Shown piece after piece: positions 35,461 to 43,418 of a stretch of 64,000 bases of DNA. The position numbers and the translations under genes were made by a program. The stretch spans positions 372,001 through 436,000 of the forward strand of contig CANKZG010000001.1 of NCBI GenBank assembly GCA_947488435.1, written 5' to 3'. The notes below the pieces were generated by a model, which saw nothing but the letters and a program-made list of their open reading frames with translations, had not been told where the DNA came from and ran no database searches. Every line of letters begins with the position of its first letter. Position 1 is the stretch's first letter. This stretch comes from an uncultured Flavobacteriaceae bacterium. GTDB lineage: Bacteria; Bacteroidota; Bacteroidia; Flavobacteriales; Flavobacteriaceae.

Positions 35461-36219
35461 ATGTCGTTTTTTGGAAAAAATATTCGAAAAATCAGAAGTG
35501 TAAAAGGTTTGAGTCAACAAGGTTTTGCGGAGCTATTTGACTTAAAACGTGGTACTTTAGGAGCTTACGAAGAGGGAAGAAGTGAACCGAAAATTGAAAC
35601 GCTAATTAAAATAGCTAATCATTTTAGCATTAAAATAGATAATTTATTAACACGGGAAATTACAGTTAATGAGCTATTAAAGTTTAAAAGCAATCTTACC
35701 ACAAATACCAAAGATGCTGAAGAAGCTACTTTAGCTACTATTCCATGTATTACGGATCAAAATCTTACCGACTATCTGTCGTTATATGACAATGAAAATT
35801 TTATACGGGAACTCCCTAAATTGACGCTTCCTATTAACCCTACAAAAACATTTAGAGCGTATACGATTTCAAGCTTAGAGATGACGCATCATGACAATGG
35901 TTTTTTTCCAGGGGATATTGTCATTGGAGAGAAAACCCCTATCTCCGTTCTCAAAAAACTAACCAACGGTACACTAGTTTTTTTAATGGTTAGTAATAAA
36001 ATTATTTTCCGCCGGCTTTATATTTTAAAAAATCAGGTGACTTTAAGAGCTGATCATAAAAATATAGAGGATGAACAATTTCCGATATCGGAAGTAAAAG
36101 AATTATGGCGGGTTCGTTATGTTTTTTGCAAACGTATTCCTGACTTTACACACACTTTTGACGATAAAATATCATTTATCGAACAAGAATTGGAAAAAAT
36201 AAAGAACAAATTAAATTGA
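35461..36219 (+). CDS. XRE-family repressor with S24-like sensor domain
   Basis: A 252-residue regulator. The N-terminal helix-turn-helix (about 5-60) reads NIRKIRSVKGLSQQGFAELF with AYEEGRSEPKIETL as recognition and support helices. The C-terminal part (about 120-220) has the layout of a LexA/CI S24 domain (FRAYTISSLEM...FFPGDIVIGE...FRRLYI), but the usual Ser of the GDSM motif is replaced by Glu140 and the usual Lys by Arg at about 184. It therefore looks like a non-cleaving sensor. It faces the PspA-flotillin-AAA operon across the operator array and probably controls both itself and the operon. The last 9 bp overlap the convergent ketosynthase gene. Confidence 0.88.
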   Translation: MSFFGKNIRKIRSVKGLSQQGFAELFDLKRGTLGAYEEGRSEPKIETLIKIANHFSIKIDNLLTREITVNELLKFKSNLTTNTKDAEEATLATIPCITDQNLTDYLSLYDNENFIRELPKLTLPINPTKTFRAYTISSLEMTHHDNGFFPGDIVIGEKTPISVLKKLTNGTLVFLMVSNKIIFRRLYILKNQVTLRADHKNIEDEQFPISEVKELWRVRYVFCKRIPDFTHTFDDKISFIEQELEKIKNKLN

Positions 36220-37410
36220 TACAATTACTGAGACTGCATTTCCTCCAAATCCTACTGCATTAATTAGCACCTTATTAATTTTTTGAGGGATCTCTGCATT
36301 TGAAATAAAAGGTACTCCAATGAATTCCTGATGCTGTAACATTAATACACCTAATTCCAAACTTAACATTCCAGAAGCTCCAAACGTATGACCTAACTTC
36401 CACTTGTTGGTGGTAAGCGCAGGGGTTTTGTTTGCAAACACCTTTTCTATTGCTCTATTCTCTGCCAGATCACCTTTTATAGTACCTGGTGCATGCATCA
36501 CAATAACATCAATTTCATCGGGTTCCAAAACTCCTAATGCCATTTTCATGGAATCCTGAAAACATTGTGCATCCGTAGATATAGAAATATTATGTGTCAA
36601 TGGTTCCGTCGCATAACCAACTCCTTCAATAACGGCCAAACTATGTTTTTTTCTACCTAGCTCCAGACATGCCATTGCCGCTCCTTCTCCAAGTACCATC
36701 GTGTTCCTTTTTTTGCCAAGATCCATAGCACGACAGGGGTATTCCTCTTCAATCGTTTTATCATTTTTATTAGCTTCGACCCGACTTTCTAATTCCGCAT
36801 AAATTTTTAAAGCTTGCATTTGAGCGATAGTAAACGAAGTTAAAGGGGCTTCACATCCTCCCACTAAAAATTTATCGCACATCCCACTTTGCAACCAGGC
36901 TATGCCATTTAACAAGGCGTGTAGGGCTGTAGAACACGTTATGGAATGCGAAATTGTCGGTCCTTTGCTTTTTAAATCGTGTGCTACCCATGAGGAAATA
37001 TTACCTAAGGTAGTTGTAGGCGAAGCAAGAGTCGCTGCTTTACCTGCTTCTAAAAACGTCTTATAATGTTGTTCAAATAGCGCTGTAGCTCCACGTGATG
37101 ATCCAATGTTTACACCAAAATCTGCTGTCCCGCCCCATTTTGAAATTTCCAAAGCTTTTCTGGACGCATATAACGCATATAATACACTTTGGTCCAAACT
37201 TTTATATTTCGTCTCTTCTGCTTGTAGGGACGCTATTTCTATTCGTGCCGCAGCTGATATTTCTGAAACCCACGCATCTTTATTTTCGAAAGGCTTGACA
37301 GTTAAAAAATGCCGCTCTTTTTTATACGCATTCCATACGGCTTCGGGAGAAGTTCCTAAAGCAGAAATAGTGGTTAAAGCGGTAATAGATATGATCTGAT
37401 TCATCTGCAT
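36211..37410 (-). CDS. FabF-like beta-ketoacyl synthase in the biotin region
   Basis: A 399-residue condensing enzyme. The Cys-His-His triad is intact: Cys159 (HSITCSTALHALLNG), His306 (VMHAPGT) and His341 (KLGHTFGASG). This is the decarboxylating FabF/FabB type, not the FabH type. It lies near the biotin genes bioA, bioD and bioF on the same strand, with no carrier-protein gene beside it. No bioC or bioH is seen, so a role in building the pimeloyl chain is possible. Another specialised fatty-acid or polyketide use cannot be excluded. A second in-frame ATG occurs two codons after the chosen start and is equally possible. Confidence 0.85.
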   Translation of the reverse strand: MQMNQIISITALTTISALGTSPEAVWNAYKKERHFLTVKPFENKDAWVSEISAAARIEIASLQAEETKYKSLDQSVLYALYASRKALEISKWGGTADFGVNIGSSRGATALFEQHYKTFLEAGKAATLASPTTTLGNISSWVAHDLKSKGPTISHSITCSTALHALLNGIAWLQSGMCDKFLVGGCEAPLTSFTIAQMQALKIYAELESRVEANKNDKTIEEEYPCRAMDLGKKRNTMVLGEGAAMACLELGRKKHSLAVIEGVGYATEPLTHNISISTDAQCFQDSMKMALGVLEPDEIDVIVMHAPGTIKGDLAENRAIEKVFANKTPALTTNKWKLGHTFGASGMLSLELGVLMLQHQEFIGVPFISNAEIPQKINKVLINAVGFGGNAVSVIVSI

Positions 37411-37554
37411 GTTCTACAATAGCGCAAATCTAGGATATTTGTAAATCCCCATGATACTTTTTTTTAATTATTCATAGGTACACTTCAAATTTGTACATTG
37501 CGCGAATAAACCCTTAGCACCCATATTTTGGAAATTGTATTGGATGATGTGGAA

Positions 37555-38307
37555 ATGATTATTGTAATTCCTTGTTATAATGAATACAATAGATTACCCA
37601 TAGCAGATTTTACAGCTTTTTTAAGCAAACATCCTCAGATTGGACTGTGTTTTGTAAATGATGCTTCCACCGATCAAACCGAGGTGATGTTATTGGAATT
37701 ACAAGCATCTTTTTTAAGTCAAATTTTAGTACTTCGCAATACCAAAAATTTAGGGAAGGCAGGATCTGTAAGACATGGTATTTTACACTGTCACAGCACA
37801 ACTAAGGCAGCAACTTTAGCCTATCTAGATGCTGATTTGGCAACTTCTTTAGAAGAGTGTGTTTCCTATACCTCGTATTTGAATGATACCACCAAATTTG
37901 TTTTTGCTTCGCGAATATTAAAAATTGGTTCCGTTGTAGAACGAAAGTTCTCCAGATTTATATCCGGTCGAATTATAGCAACTTTAATTTCCAACCTATT
38001 GGATATTAAAGTTTACGATACACAATGTGGCTGTAAGGTGTTTCAAAAAGACCTCGCAGCGATACTATTTCAAAAAACTTTTATTTCGAAATGGTTATTT
38101 GATGTGGAGCTTTTTAGTCGGCTATTGGTGTTTTATGGAAAAGAAGATGCGCTTCAAATGATGAATGAAATCCCAGTAAAACGCTGGGTAGATCAAGGAG
38201 ATTCTAAAGTTAAACTTTCTTATTTTTTTAGATTATGGTATGATCTCTACTTGATTCGAAAAAATCATTCCGATCAAATTAAATCCAAAACGGAAAAAAT
38301 TGCCTGA
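37555..38307 (+). CDS. Family 2 glycosyltransferase (dolichyl/undecaprenyl-phosphate type)
   Basis: A 250-residue GT-A enzyme. Key motifs are PCYNE near the start, FVNDAS-TDQT for the nucleotide, YLDADLAT as the DxD-type metal site and a late DTQCGCKVF. The sequence is close to dolichyl-phosphate glucosyl/mannosyl transferase-like proteins that make lipid-linked sugar donors. I begin at the ATG giving MIIVIPCYNE; the longer frame depends on a TTG and adds nine acidic residues. It is rightward, against the biotin genes, and its end overlaps bioA by 34 bp in a convergent way. Confidence 0.85.
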   Translation: MIIVIPCYNEYNRLPIADFTAFLSKHPQIGLCFVNDASTDQTEVMLLELQASFLSQILVLRNTKNLGKAGSVRHGILHCHSTTKAATLAYLDADLATSLEECVSYTSYLNDTTKFVFASRILKIGSVVERKFSRFISGRIIATLISNLLDIKVYDTQCGCKVFQKDLAAILFQKTFISKWLFDVELFSRLLVFYGKEDALQMMNEIPVKRWVDQGDSKVKLSYFFRLWYDLYLIRKNHSDQIKSKTEKIA

Positions 38308-39545
38308 TAGACTTGTTCCAATTCTTCATCTGATATTACAAAGGGTGCTGAAATATAAATGGTATTTCCAAGAGGTCTTAAAAAAACACCTTTATCCATA
38401 AAATGTTTAAAGAGTTGATCTCTCAAATTACCATAGCGCTCCATTTCAAGGTTTAAATCAAGGGCATAAATAATGCCTTTTTGCCTTGTTCTTGACACCT
38501 TTGGGTGATTGCTAATCCTTTCATCAAATTTTGCATGAGCCTTTATAACCCGATCTATATTGCGTTGCATTTCTTCTGTTTGCAATAATTCAATGCAAGA
38601 TAATGCAGCTATGCACGCCAAAGGGTTAGCCGTATAGGTATGCCCATGAAAGAGGCCTTTTGCTAATTCATCGCTATAAAAAGCATTATATATCTTTTGC
38701 GAACAACTGGTTATAGCCATAGGTAACAACCCTCCGGTTAGCGCTTTAGAAAGACAAATAATGTCGGGCTTTGTATCTATTTGATCCGAAGCAAAATAGG
38801 TTCCTGTCTTTCCAAAACCCGTCATAACTTCATCCGCAATAGTAATGACGTCATTCGCTTGCAAAATTTGCAAAATCCGATTCAGGTGATCAGCTTCATG
38901 CATTTGCATCGCCGCTGCACCTTGAACTAAAGGCTCATATATAAATCCTGCCACATTTAAGTGCTGTAAACGCTGTTCTAACTGAGCCAGAATAGTATTA
39001 ATATTTTCTTTGGTTGGTGCCGGTATGCGTTCTACTTCTAAAAAATAATCTTCAAAAGAACCGTTATACACAGACAAGCCCGAAACGGACATTGATCCAA
39101 ACGTATCTCCATGAAATCCATCCTCAAAAGCCAATAGGACATTTCTTTTCTCTCCTTTGTTAAAATGGTATTGCAAAGCCATTTTAAGTCCTATTTCGGT
39201 TGCAGTAGATCCATTATCCGAAAAAAAAAGTTTTTGTTGATTCTCTGGCAGAATAGCGATGAGTGCTTCGGATAGTTGTACCGCAGGTTCGTGTGTAAAT
39301 CCACTGAAAACGATTTGATCTAACTGTTGCATTTGACCATATACACGATCTAAAATATAGGGATTGCAATGTCCATACATACAGGTATACCAGGAAGCAA
39401 TTCCATCGATATATGACTTCCCTTCCTCATCAAAAAGAAGGGTTCCTTTAGCCCGGGATATTCCTAAAGCCTCCGGGTGCAATTTATGCTGCGTTAACGG
39501 ATGCCAAATGTGCTTTTTATCGCGTTGGGAAAGATTTTTCAACAC
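38274..39545 (-). CDS. bioA: Adenosylmethionine-8-amino-7-oxononanoate aminotransferase
   Basis: A 423-residue PLP enzyme (fold type I) that converts KAPA to DAPA with SAM as amino donor. PLP Lys267 sits in CLSKALTGGLLPM, the phosphate-binding turn is DNGSTATEIGLKMA, and HIWHPLTQH near the N terminus is a BioA feature. Start codon is GTG (or the TTG directly after), since no ATG fits; both are just before KNLSQRD, the usual BioA beginning. Its end overlaps the convergent GT2 by 34 bp. The other biotin genes follow at 41-43 kb, separated by a rightward GT-C gene. Confidence 0.95.
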   Translation of the reverse strand: MLKNLSQRDKKHIWHPLTQHKLHPEALGISRAKGTLLFDEEGKSYIDGIASWYTCMYGHCNPYILDRVYGQMQQLDQIVFSGFTHEPAVQLSEALIAILPENQQKLFFSDNGSTATEIGLKMALQYHFNKGEKRNVLLAFEDGFHGDTFGSMSVSGLSVYNGSFEDYFLEVERIPAPTKENINTILAQLEQRLQHLNVAGFIYEPLVQGAAAMQMHEADHLNRILQILQANDVITIADEVMTGFGKTGTYFASDQIDTKPDIICLSKALTGGLLPMAITSCSQKIYNAFYSDELAKGLFHGHTYTANPLACIAALSCIELLQTEEMQRNIDRVIKAHAKFDERISNHPKVSRTRQKGIIYALDLNLEMERYGNLRDQLFKHFMDKGVFLRPLGNTIYISAPFVISDEELEQVYQAIFSVLDLI

Positions 39546-39611
39546 TTACAGATTTAATGAAACCTACTTTTTATCTATCTTGCAAAGATGAGAATTAATA
39601 CGAAATAAATA

Positions 39612-41099
39612 ATGCTTCAGAAAGTAATTGAATTTTTAACTCCTCGCTATAAGCAGTTAAAAAATCGTACCGTTTTTGGAATTCTCTTTGTTCTTGCTTT
39701 TTTTATTCGTTTTCCATTTTTCTTTAGAGATTATATAGATCGTGATGAAAGTACTTTTATCTTAATAGGTCAGTCTTGGGCCAACGGACATCTTCCCTTT
39801 ACAGAGCTTTGGGATGTAAAACCTCCGCTAACTTTTCTTTTTTTTGCAGCTATCATCTACATATTTGGCAAAAGCCTATTGGCTATTCGTTTTTTTGGGG
39901 TCGTATTAGTGGTGGTTACTTCCTTTTTTACGTATAAAATCGGCAGCACGGTAGCCTCAAAAAAAATTGGATTTTGGGCAGCCATGGGAAGTGTTATACT
40001 TCAAAGTATGTTTGGAAGTGTACAAGGCGTAATGTCTGAGCATATATGTATGGCTTTTTTTATGACCGGTTTATATCTTTTAGTGCGATACAAAAGCCTG
40101 TACACCCATTTTTTAAGTGGTCTTCTATTTGGAGTAGCGGTTATGGTAAAACTAAATATCGCGTATGCTCTACTATTTCTGGGGATTTATATTAGCTATC
40201 AATATCTACGAAAACGTGAATTCCGAGATGGTATTCGCAATACCGTTGGCTATGGTCTGGGGATATTACTTATCATAGGTTTGGCCATTCTACCATATTA
40301 CTTGAATGATTTACTTCCGTTGTGGTGGGGTTCTGTAATAGAAGCTCCTTTGGACTACGCAGCCGCACGGAGAAACTCTCCACTAAAAATGGCACCAATA
40401 TTTGTTCTTTTAGGGTTGTTTTTTTTCATCTGTTGGAGAACCAAAAAAATCGATTTCCAAAACCCCGCTGTGCAATTGCTTTTAGTAGCGATTGTAGGTG
40501 TTTTAGTGTCTTTTATAAAAGGTGGTAGAATTAATGGTCATTATCTAATTCAATTGTATCCTCTACTTTTAGTATTTGTTGCTACAGCTATTGCAGGAAT
40601 CTCTAGTATACAAAAACTAAATTATCGGCCCTACCTTTTCTTTATCGCGCTACTTTTGCCTATGGAGAGTTATTTAGAATATTACAATGTGGGCAAAAAC
40701 CGTATTCAAAAAGGGCGTTTTTTTAATGGTGAGGGAATAGACGCACCTGCTTATATTACGAAAAATAAACTTTCAACAAAGAACATCTTATTCTTAGAAT
40801 ACCATATTGGTTATTGGGTCTTAGACGTAAATCCTCCTACCAAAGCGGCAACACATCCAAGCAATATTTGCAAAGCTGAAATGTTTCCTTATTATGATAA
40901 TCCCCGCACTACATCACTTGAAGAAATCCAATATATTCTAGAAGAATTGCAACCTAAAACAATCGTAGCAAGAAGTAATGCTGCGATTTTTGACAAGAAA
41001 CTTATCGAAGAAAACATCTATATTAATACCTATTTGGCACAGCACTATACGCTCTTAAATACCATCGATCGTGCATTAATATACCAACGCTTAGAATAG
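39612..41099 (+). CDS. GT-C-type membrane glycosyltransferase (GT39/ArnT-like)
   Basis: A 495-residue inner-membrane protein with about eleven membrane helices and a periplasmic C-terminal domain (about 380-495). The catalytic acidic motif of GT-C enzymes is visible in the first loop (DYIDRDESTFILIGQSW, with FTELWDVKPPLTF after it). Enzymes of this build move sugars from a polyprenyl-phosphate donor, which fits the GT2 1.3 kb away that would make such a donor. The acceptor is unknown. The start lies 66 bp from bioA's start, divergent; the end overlaps bioD by 9 bp in a convergent way. Confidence 0.82.
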   Translation: MLQKVIEFLTPRYKQLKNRTVFGILFVLAFFIRFPFFFRDYIDRDESTFILIGQSWANGHLPFTELWDVKPPLTFLFFAAIIYIFGKSLLAIRFFGVVLVVVTSFFTYKIGSTVASKKIGFWAAMGSVILQSMFGSVQGVMSEHICMAFFMTGLYLLVRYKSLYTHFLSGLLFGVAVMVKLNIAYALLFLGIYISYQYLRKREFRDGIRNTVGYGLGILLIIGLAILPYYLNDLLPLWWGSVIEAPLDYAAARRNSPLKMAPIFVLLGLFFFICWRTKKIDFQNPAVQLLLVAIVGVLVSFIKGGRINGHYLIQLYPLLLVFVATAIAGISSIQKLNYRPYLFFIALLLPMESYLEYYNVGKNRIQKGRFFNGEGIDAPAYITKNKLSTKNILFLEYHIGYWVLDVNPPTKAATHPSNICKAEMFPYYDNPRTTSLEEIQYILEELQPKTIVARSNAAIFDKKLIEENIYINTYLAQHYTLLNTIDRALIYQRLE

Positions 41100-41708
41100 T
41101 TCCATATTTGTTTTAAAACGATTTGCATATTTCTTTACAACAGCACGGTCAAATTTAGATTCTTCATCTATTCGTCCGAGGCATTGAACTCCCGTTTTTT
41201 TAAGAATAATATGCTCTGTTGTGGGATGCTCTGCGCCACTAAACAATAAGACTACTTGATGTCCTCTTTGTTGCAATTTATCCACTGTTAATAAGGTGTG
41301 ATTAATACTTCCCAAATAGTGTCTTGAAACTACAACAACAACATCATTAGGTTGTATCAAATCTAAAATGGTATCTGAATTGTTTAAAGGAACCAACAAA
41401 CCTCCTGCTCCTTCAATAACAAGTGTATTGCTAGTTTTAGGTCTTGTGATCTTATCTAAATGTATGGTAACCCCATCTATTTCCGCAGCAGCATGAGGGC
41501 TCATAGGCGTATGTAACGCATAGCTGTTTGGATGAAAAATTGTTTTTGAATTGGATATTAGATTTTTTACTTTATCCTGATCAGAAGCATCGAGTTCTCC
41601 TGCCTGTACAGGTTTCCAGTAATCCGCTTCTAACGCTTCTACCAAAATTGCAGCGGCCATCGTTTTTCCAACCTCTGTAGATATTCCAGTGACAAAAAAA
41701 TGCTTCAT
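41091..41708 (-). CDS. bioD: Dethiobiotin synthetase
   Basis: A 205-residue ATP-dependent carboxylase that closes the ureido ring of dethiobiotin. The P-loop is GISTEVGKT (8-16), shifted from the common GTDTGVGKT in two residues. The substrate lysine is in YWKPVQAG, and EGAGGLLVPLN carries the conserved acidic loop. The length is at the short end (E. coli 225). It is followed upstream by a DUF2007 gene 4 bp away and by bioF, so the three form one operon. Confidence 0.94.
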   Translation of the reverse strand: MKHFFVTGISTEVGKTMAAAILVEALEADYWKPVQAGELDASDQDKVKNLISNSKTIFHPNSYALHTPMSPHAAAEIDGVTIHLDKITRPKTSNTLVIEGAGGLLVPLNNSDTILDLIQPNDVVVVVSRHYLGSINHTLLTVDKLQQRGHQVVLLFSGAEHPTTEHIILKKTGVQCLGRIDEESKFDRAVVKKYANRFKTNMELF

Positions 41709-41712
41709 TGCT

Positions 41713-42090
41713 TTAAGGCCTTGTTATCATTTGACAATTCAGGCATTTATATTTTCGTTTCTCGAAAAAGGGAAACAGTTTGTAAAAAATAGTTTTTCGA
41801 TCATAATAAACTTCAGATTTTTCTGCCTTACAATTGGGGCAAACAATAGGGTTTCCATTGTCATCAATAGCATAATTTCTAATTTCATTATAGATTTTTA
41901 ATGCCTTTTCCATATCGCTTGTATAAACCTGCAATTTTACACCCCCTATTGCATTACTAATGAGTGGATCTGAATTTAAAGTGTTCTCGTCTCTCAAAAA
42001 AACTGGTATCCCTTCAGATTCCAGTTTCCCTTTAATGATTTGTACATCTGCAACATATTCAAAAGAGCCTAGCGTATAGAATTCTTGCAT
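41713..42090 (-). CDS. DUF2007 protein with C-terminal zinc ribbon
   Basis: A 125-residue protein. The N-terminal 70 residues are a DUF2007-type domain (YTLGSFEYVADVQIIKGKLESEGIPVFLRDEN, with VKLQVYTSDMEKAL), described as a putative signal-transducing fold. A four-cysteine motif follows (CPNC near 86 and CLNC near 118), which should bind zinc. Its last base shares the stop region with bioF's end and the gap to bioD is 4 bp, so it is inside the bioF-bioD operon. A link to biotin is only positional. Confidence 0.8.
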   Translation of the reverse strand: MQEFYTLGSFEYVADVQIIKGKLESEGIPVFLRDENTLNSDPLISNAIGGVKLQVYTSDMEKALKIYNEIRNYAIDDNGNPIVCPNCKAEKSEVYYDRKTIFYKLFPFFEKRKYKCLNCQMITRP

Positions 42091-43253
42091 TATTTAATCT
42101 CCATAAAATTAGGCAGTAAAGATAACATACTTTTAATTTCTTCTTGAGTATTAAAGCTATGCAAACAGATGCGTATTCGCTCTTCGCCAGAAGGAACCGT
42201 CGGTGCCATAATCGCTCGAACATCAAAGTTTTTTTCTTGAAGTAATTTTGCCAGCAACTGAACATTTTGGTTCCCAGCAATTTTACAACATTGTATTCCA
42301 GATTCACTCGGAATAAAATAAGGTTCTAGCTTTAATTTTTTCAACTCTTGTTTAAAAAAATGTATAGTTTCCAAAAGTTGCTTTTGGCGGTGCTTTCCTT
42401 TTTTTGTTTTAAAAAAATCATGTGCGACAAATATGGTGGCTAGAGCATGAGGGGGTAAGGCAGTGGTATATATAAAAGAGCGAGCAAAATTAATAAGGTA
42501 CTCTTTTAAAGCGTTACTTCCCAATACCGCTGCTCCATGACAACCAAAAGATTTTCCAAAGGTGATCACTCGAGCAAATATTTGATTATTCACATTAAAC
42601 TCCTCCATTCGTCCAGATCCCATTTCTCCAAATATGCCTATGGCATGTGCTTCATCTACAATAAATCTATACCCATGTGTTGTACAAAAATTAGAGAAAG
42701 CCAAAAGATCGGGAGAATCTCCATCCATAGAAAACACGGATTCCGTCACAATATAAATTTCCGAATCCGTATTTTCGAGACTATTGCGCTGTATACTAAA
42801 CATTAGATCCTCCAGATTGTTATGGGCAAATTTATAGGCTTTAGCAGCACTCATTCGAATCCCGTCGCGTATACTTGCATGAATTAACTCGTCATAAAAA
42901 ATAAAATCTCCCTTCTGTGGAACGGTGGCAAACAGTCCCAAATTGGCATTATAACCGGAATTAAAAATAAGTGCAGCCTCCGCCTTATAAAAGGCGTTGA
43001 TTTCTTTTTCTACCTGCTCATATAACGGGTAATTTCCTGATAATAGCCGTGAACCTGAAGCTCCATTCCGCTGCCACTCATTTTTTTTGAGATATTCCAA
43101 GGTATTCTCATAAATCTCATATTCTCTGGCAAAACCTAAATAATCATTGGACGAAAAATCTACCTTTTTTTCAGAAACATTTAAAGTTCGTAATGCTGCA
43201 TTTTTCTTGCGTTGCATTACTATCTTTTCTAATTTTCTAGGAAAATCTGACAT
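42090..43253 (-). CDS. bioF: 8-amino-7-oxononanoate synthase
   Basis: A 387-residue PLP enzyme joining pimeloyl thioester and alanine. The PLP Lys234 is in TFGKSFGCHGAAVLG, and the catalytic base motif is DEAHAIGIFG. N-terminal features SSNDYLG and GSGSRLLSGN (here GASGSRLLSGN) are typical. I chose the ATG giving MSDFPRKLEK; the longer frame would start upstream of a TAnnTTTG element only five bases before this ATG, which suggests a transcript with almost no leader. It heads the bioF-DUF2007-bioD operon. Confidence 0.95.
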   Translation of the reverse strand: MSDFPRKLEKIVMQRKKNAALRTLNVSEKKVDFSSNDYLGFAREYEIYENTLEYLKKNEWQRNGASGSRLLSGNYPLYEQVEKEINAFYKAEAALIFNSGYNANLGLFATVPQKGDFIFYDELIHASIRDGIRMSAAKAYKFAHNNLEDLMFSIQRNSLENTDSEIYIVTESVFSMDGDSPDLLAFSNFCTTHGYRFIVDEAHAIGIFGEMGSGRMEEFNVNNQIFARVITFGKSFGCHGAAVLGSNALKEYLINFARSFIYTTALPPHALATIFVAHDFFKTKKGKHRQKQLLETIHFFKQELKKLKLEPYFIPSESGIQCCKIAGNQNVQLLAKLLQEKNFDVRAIMAPTVPSGEERIRICLHSFNTQEEIKSMLSLLPNFMEIK

Positions 43254-43257
43254 ACTA

Positions 43258-43265
43258 CAAAGGTA
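43258..43265 (-). promoter_or_regulatory. Candidate -7 element of the bioF promoter
   Basis: On the minus strand this is TACCTTTG, an exact TAnnTTTG match, ending five bases before the chosen bioF ATG. The transcription start would fall at or next to the ATG. No -33 TTG is evident. Confidence 0.45.
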
Positions 43266-43418
43266 CAGTTTCCTAAATTTAATACCTACAGAGAAGGCAT
43301 CTAGAAGCAATTAGTATCAACCCCGTTTTTCTTTTATTAAAAATACTTTCTTTCACATCTATCTATTTTCTTTTTACTAATTTGGTTTCCAATCAAAATC
43401 GCTTTAAAGTTCTGTAAA

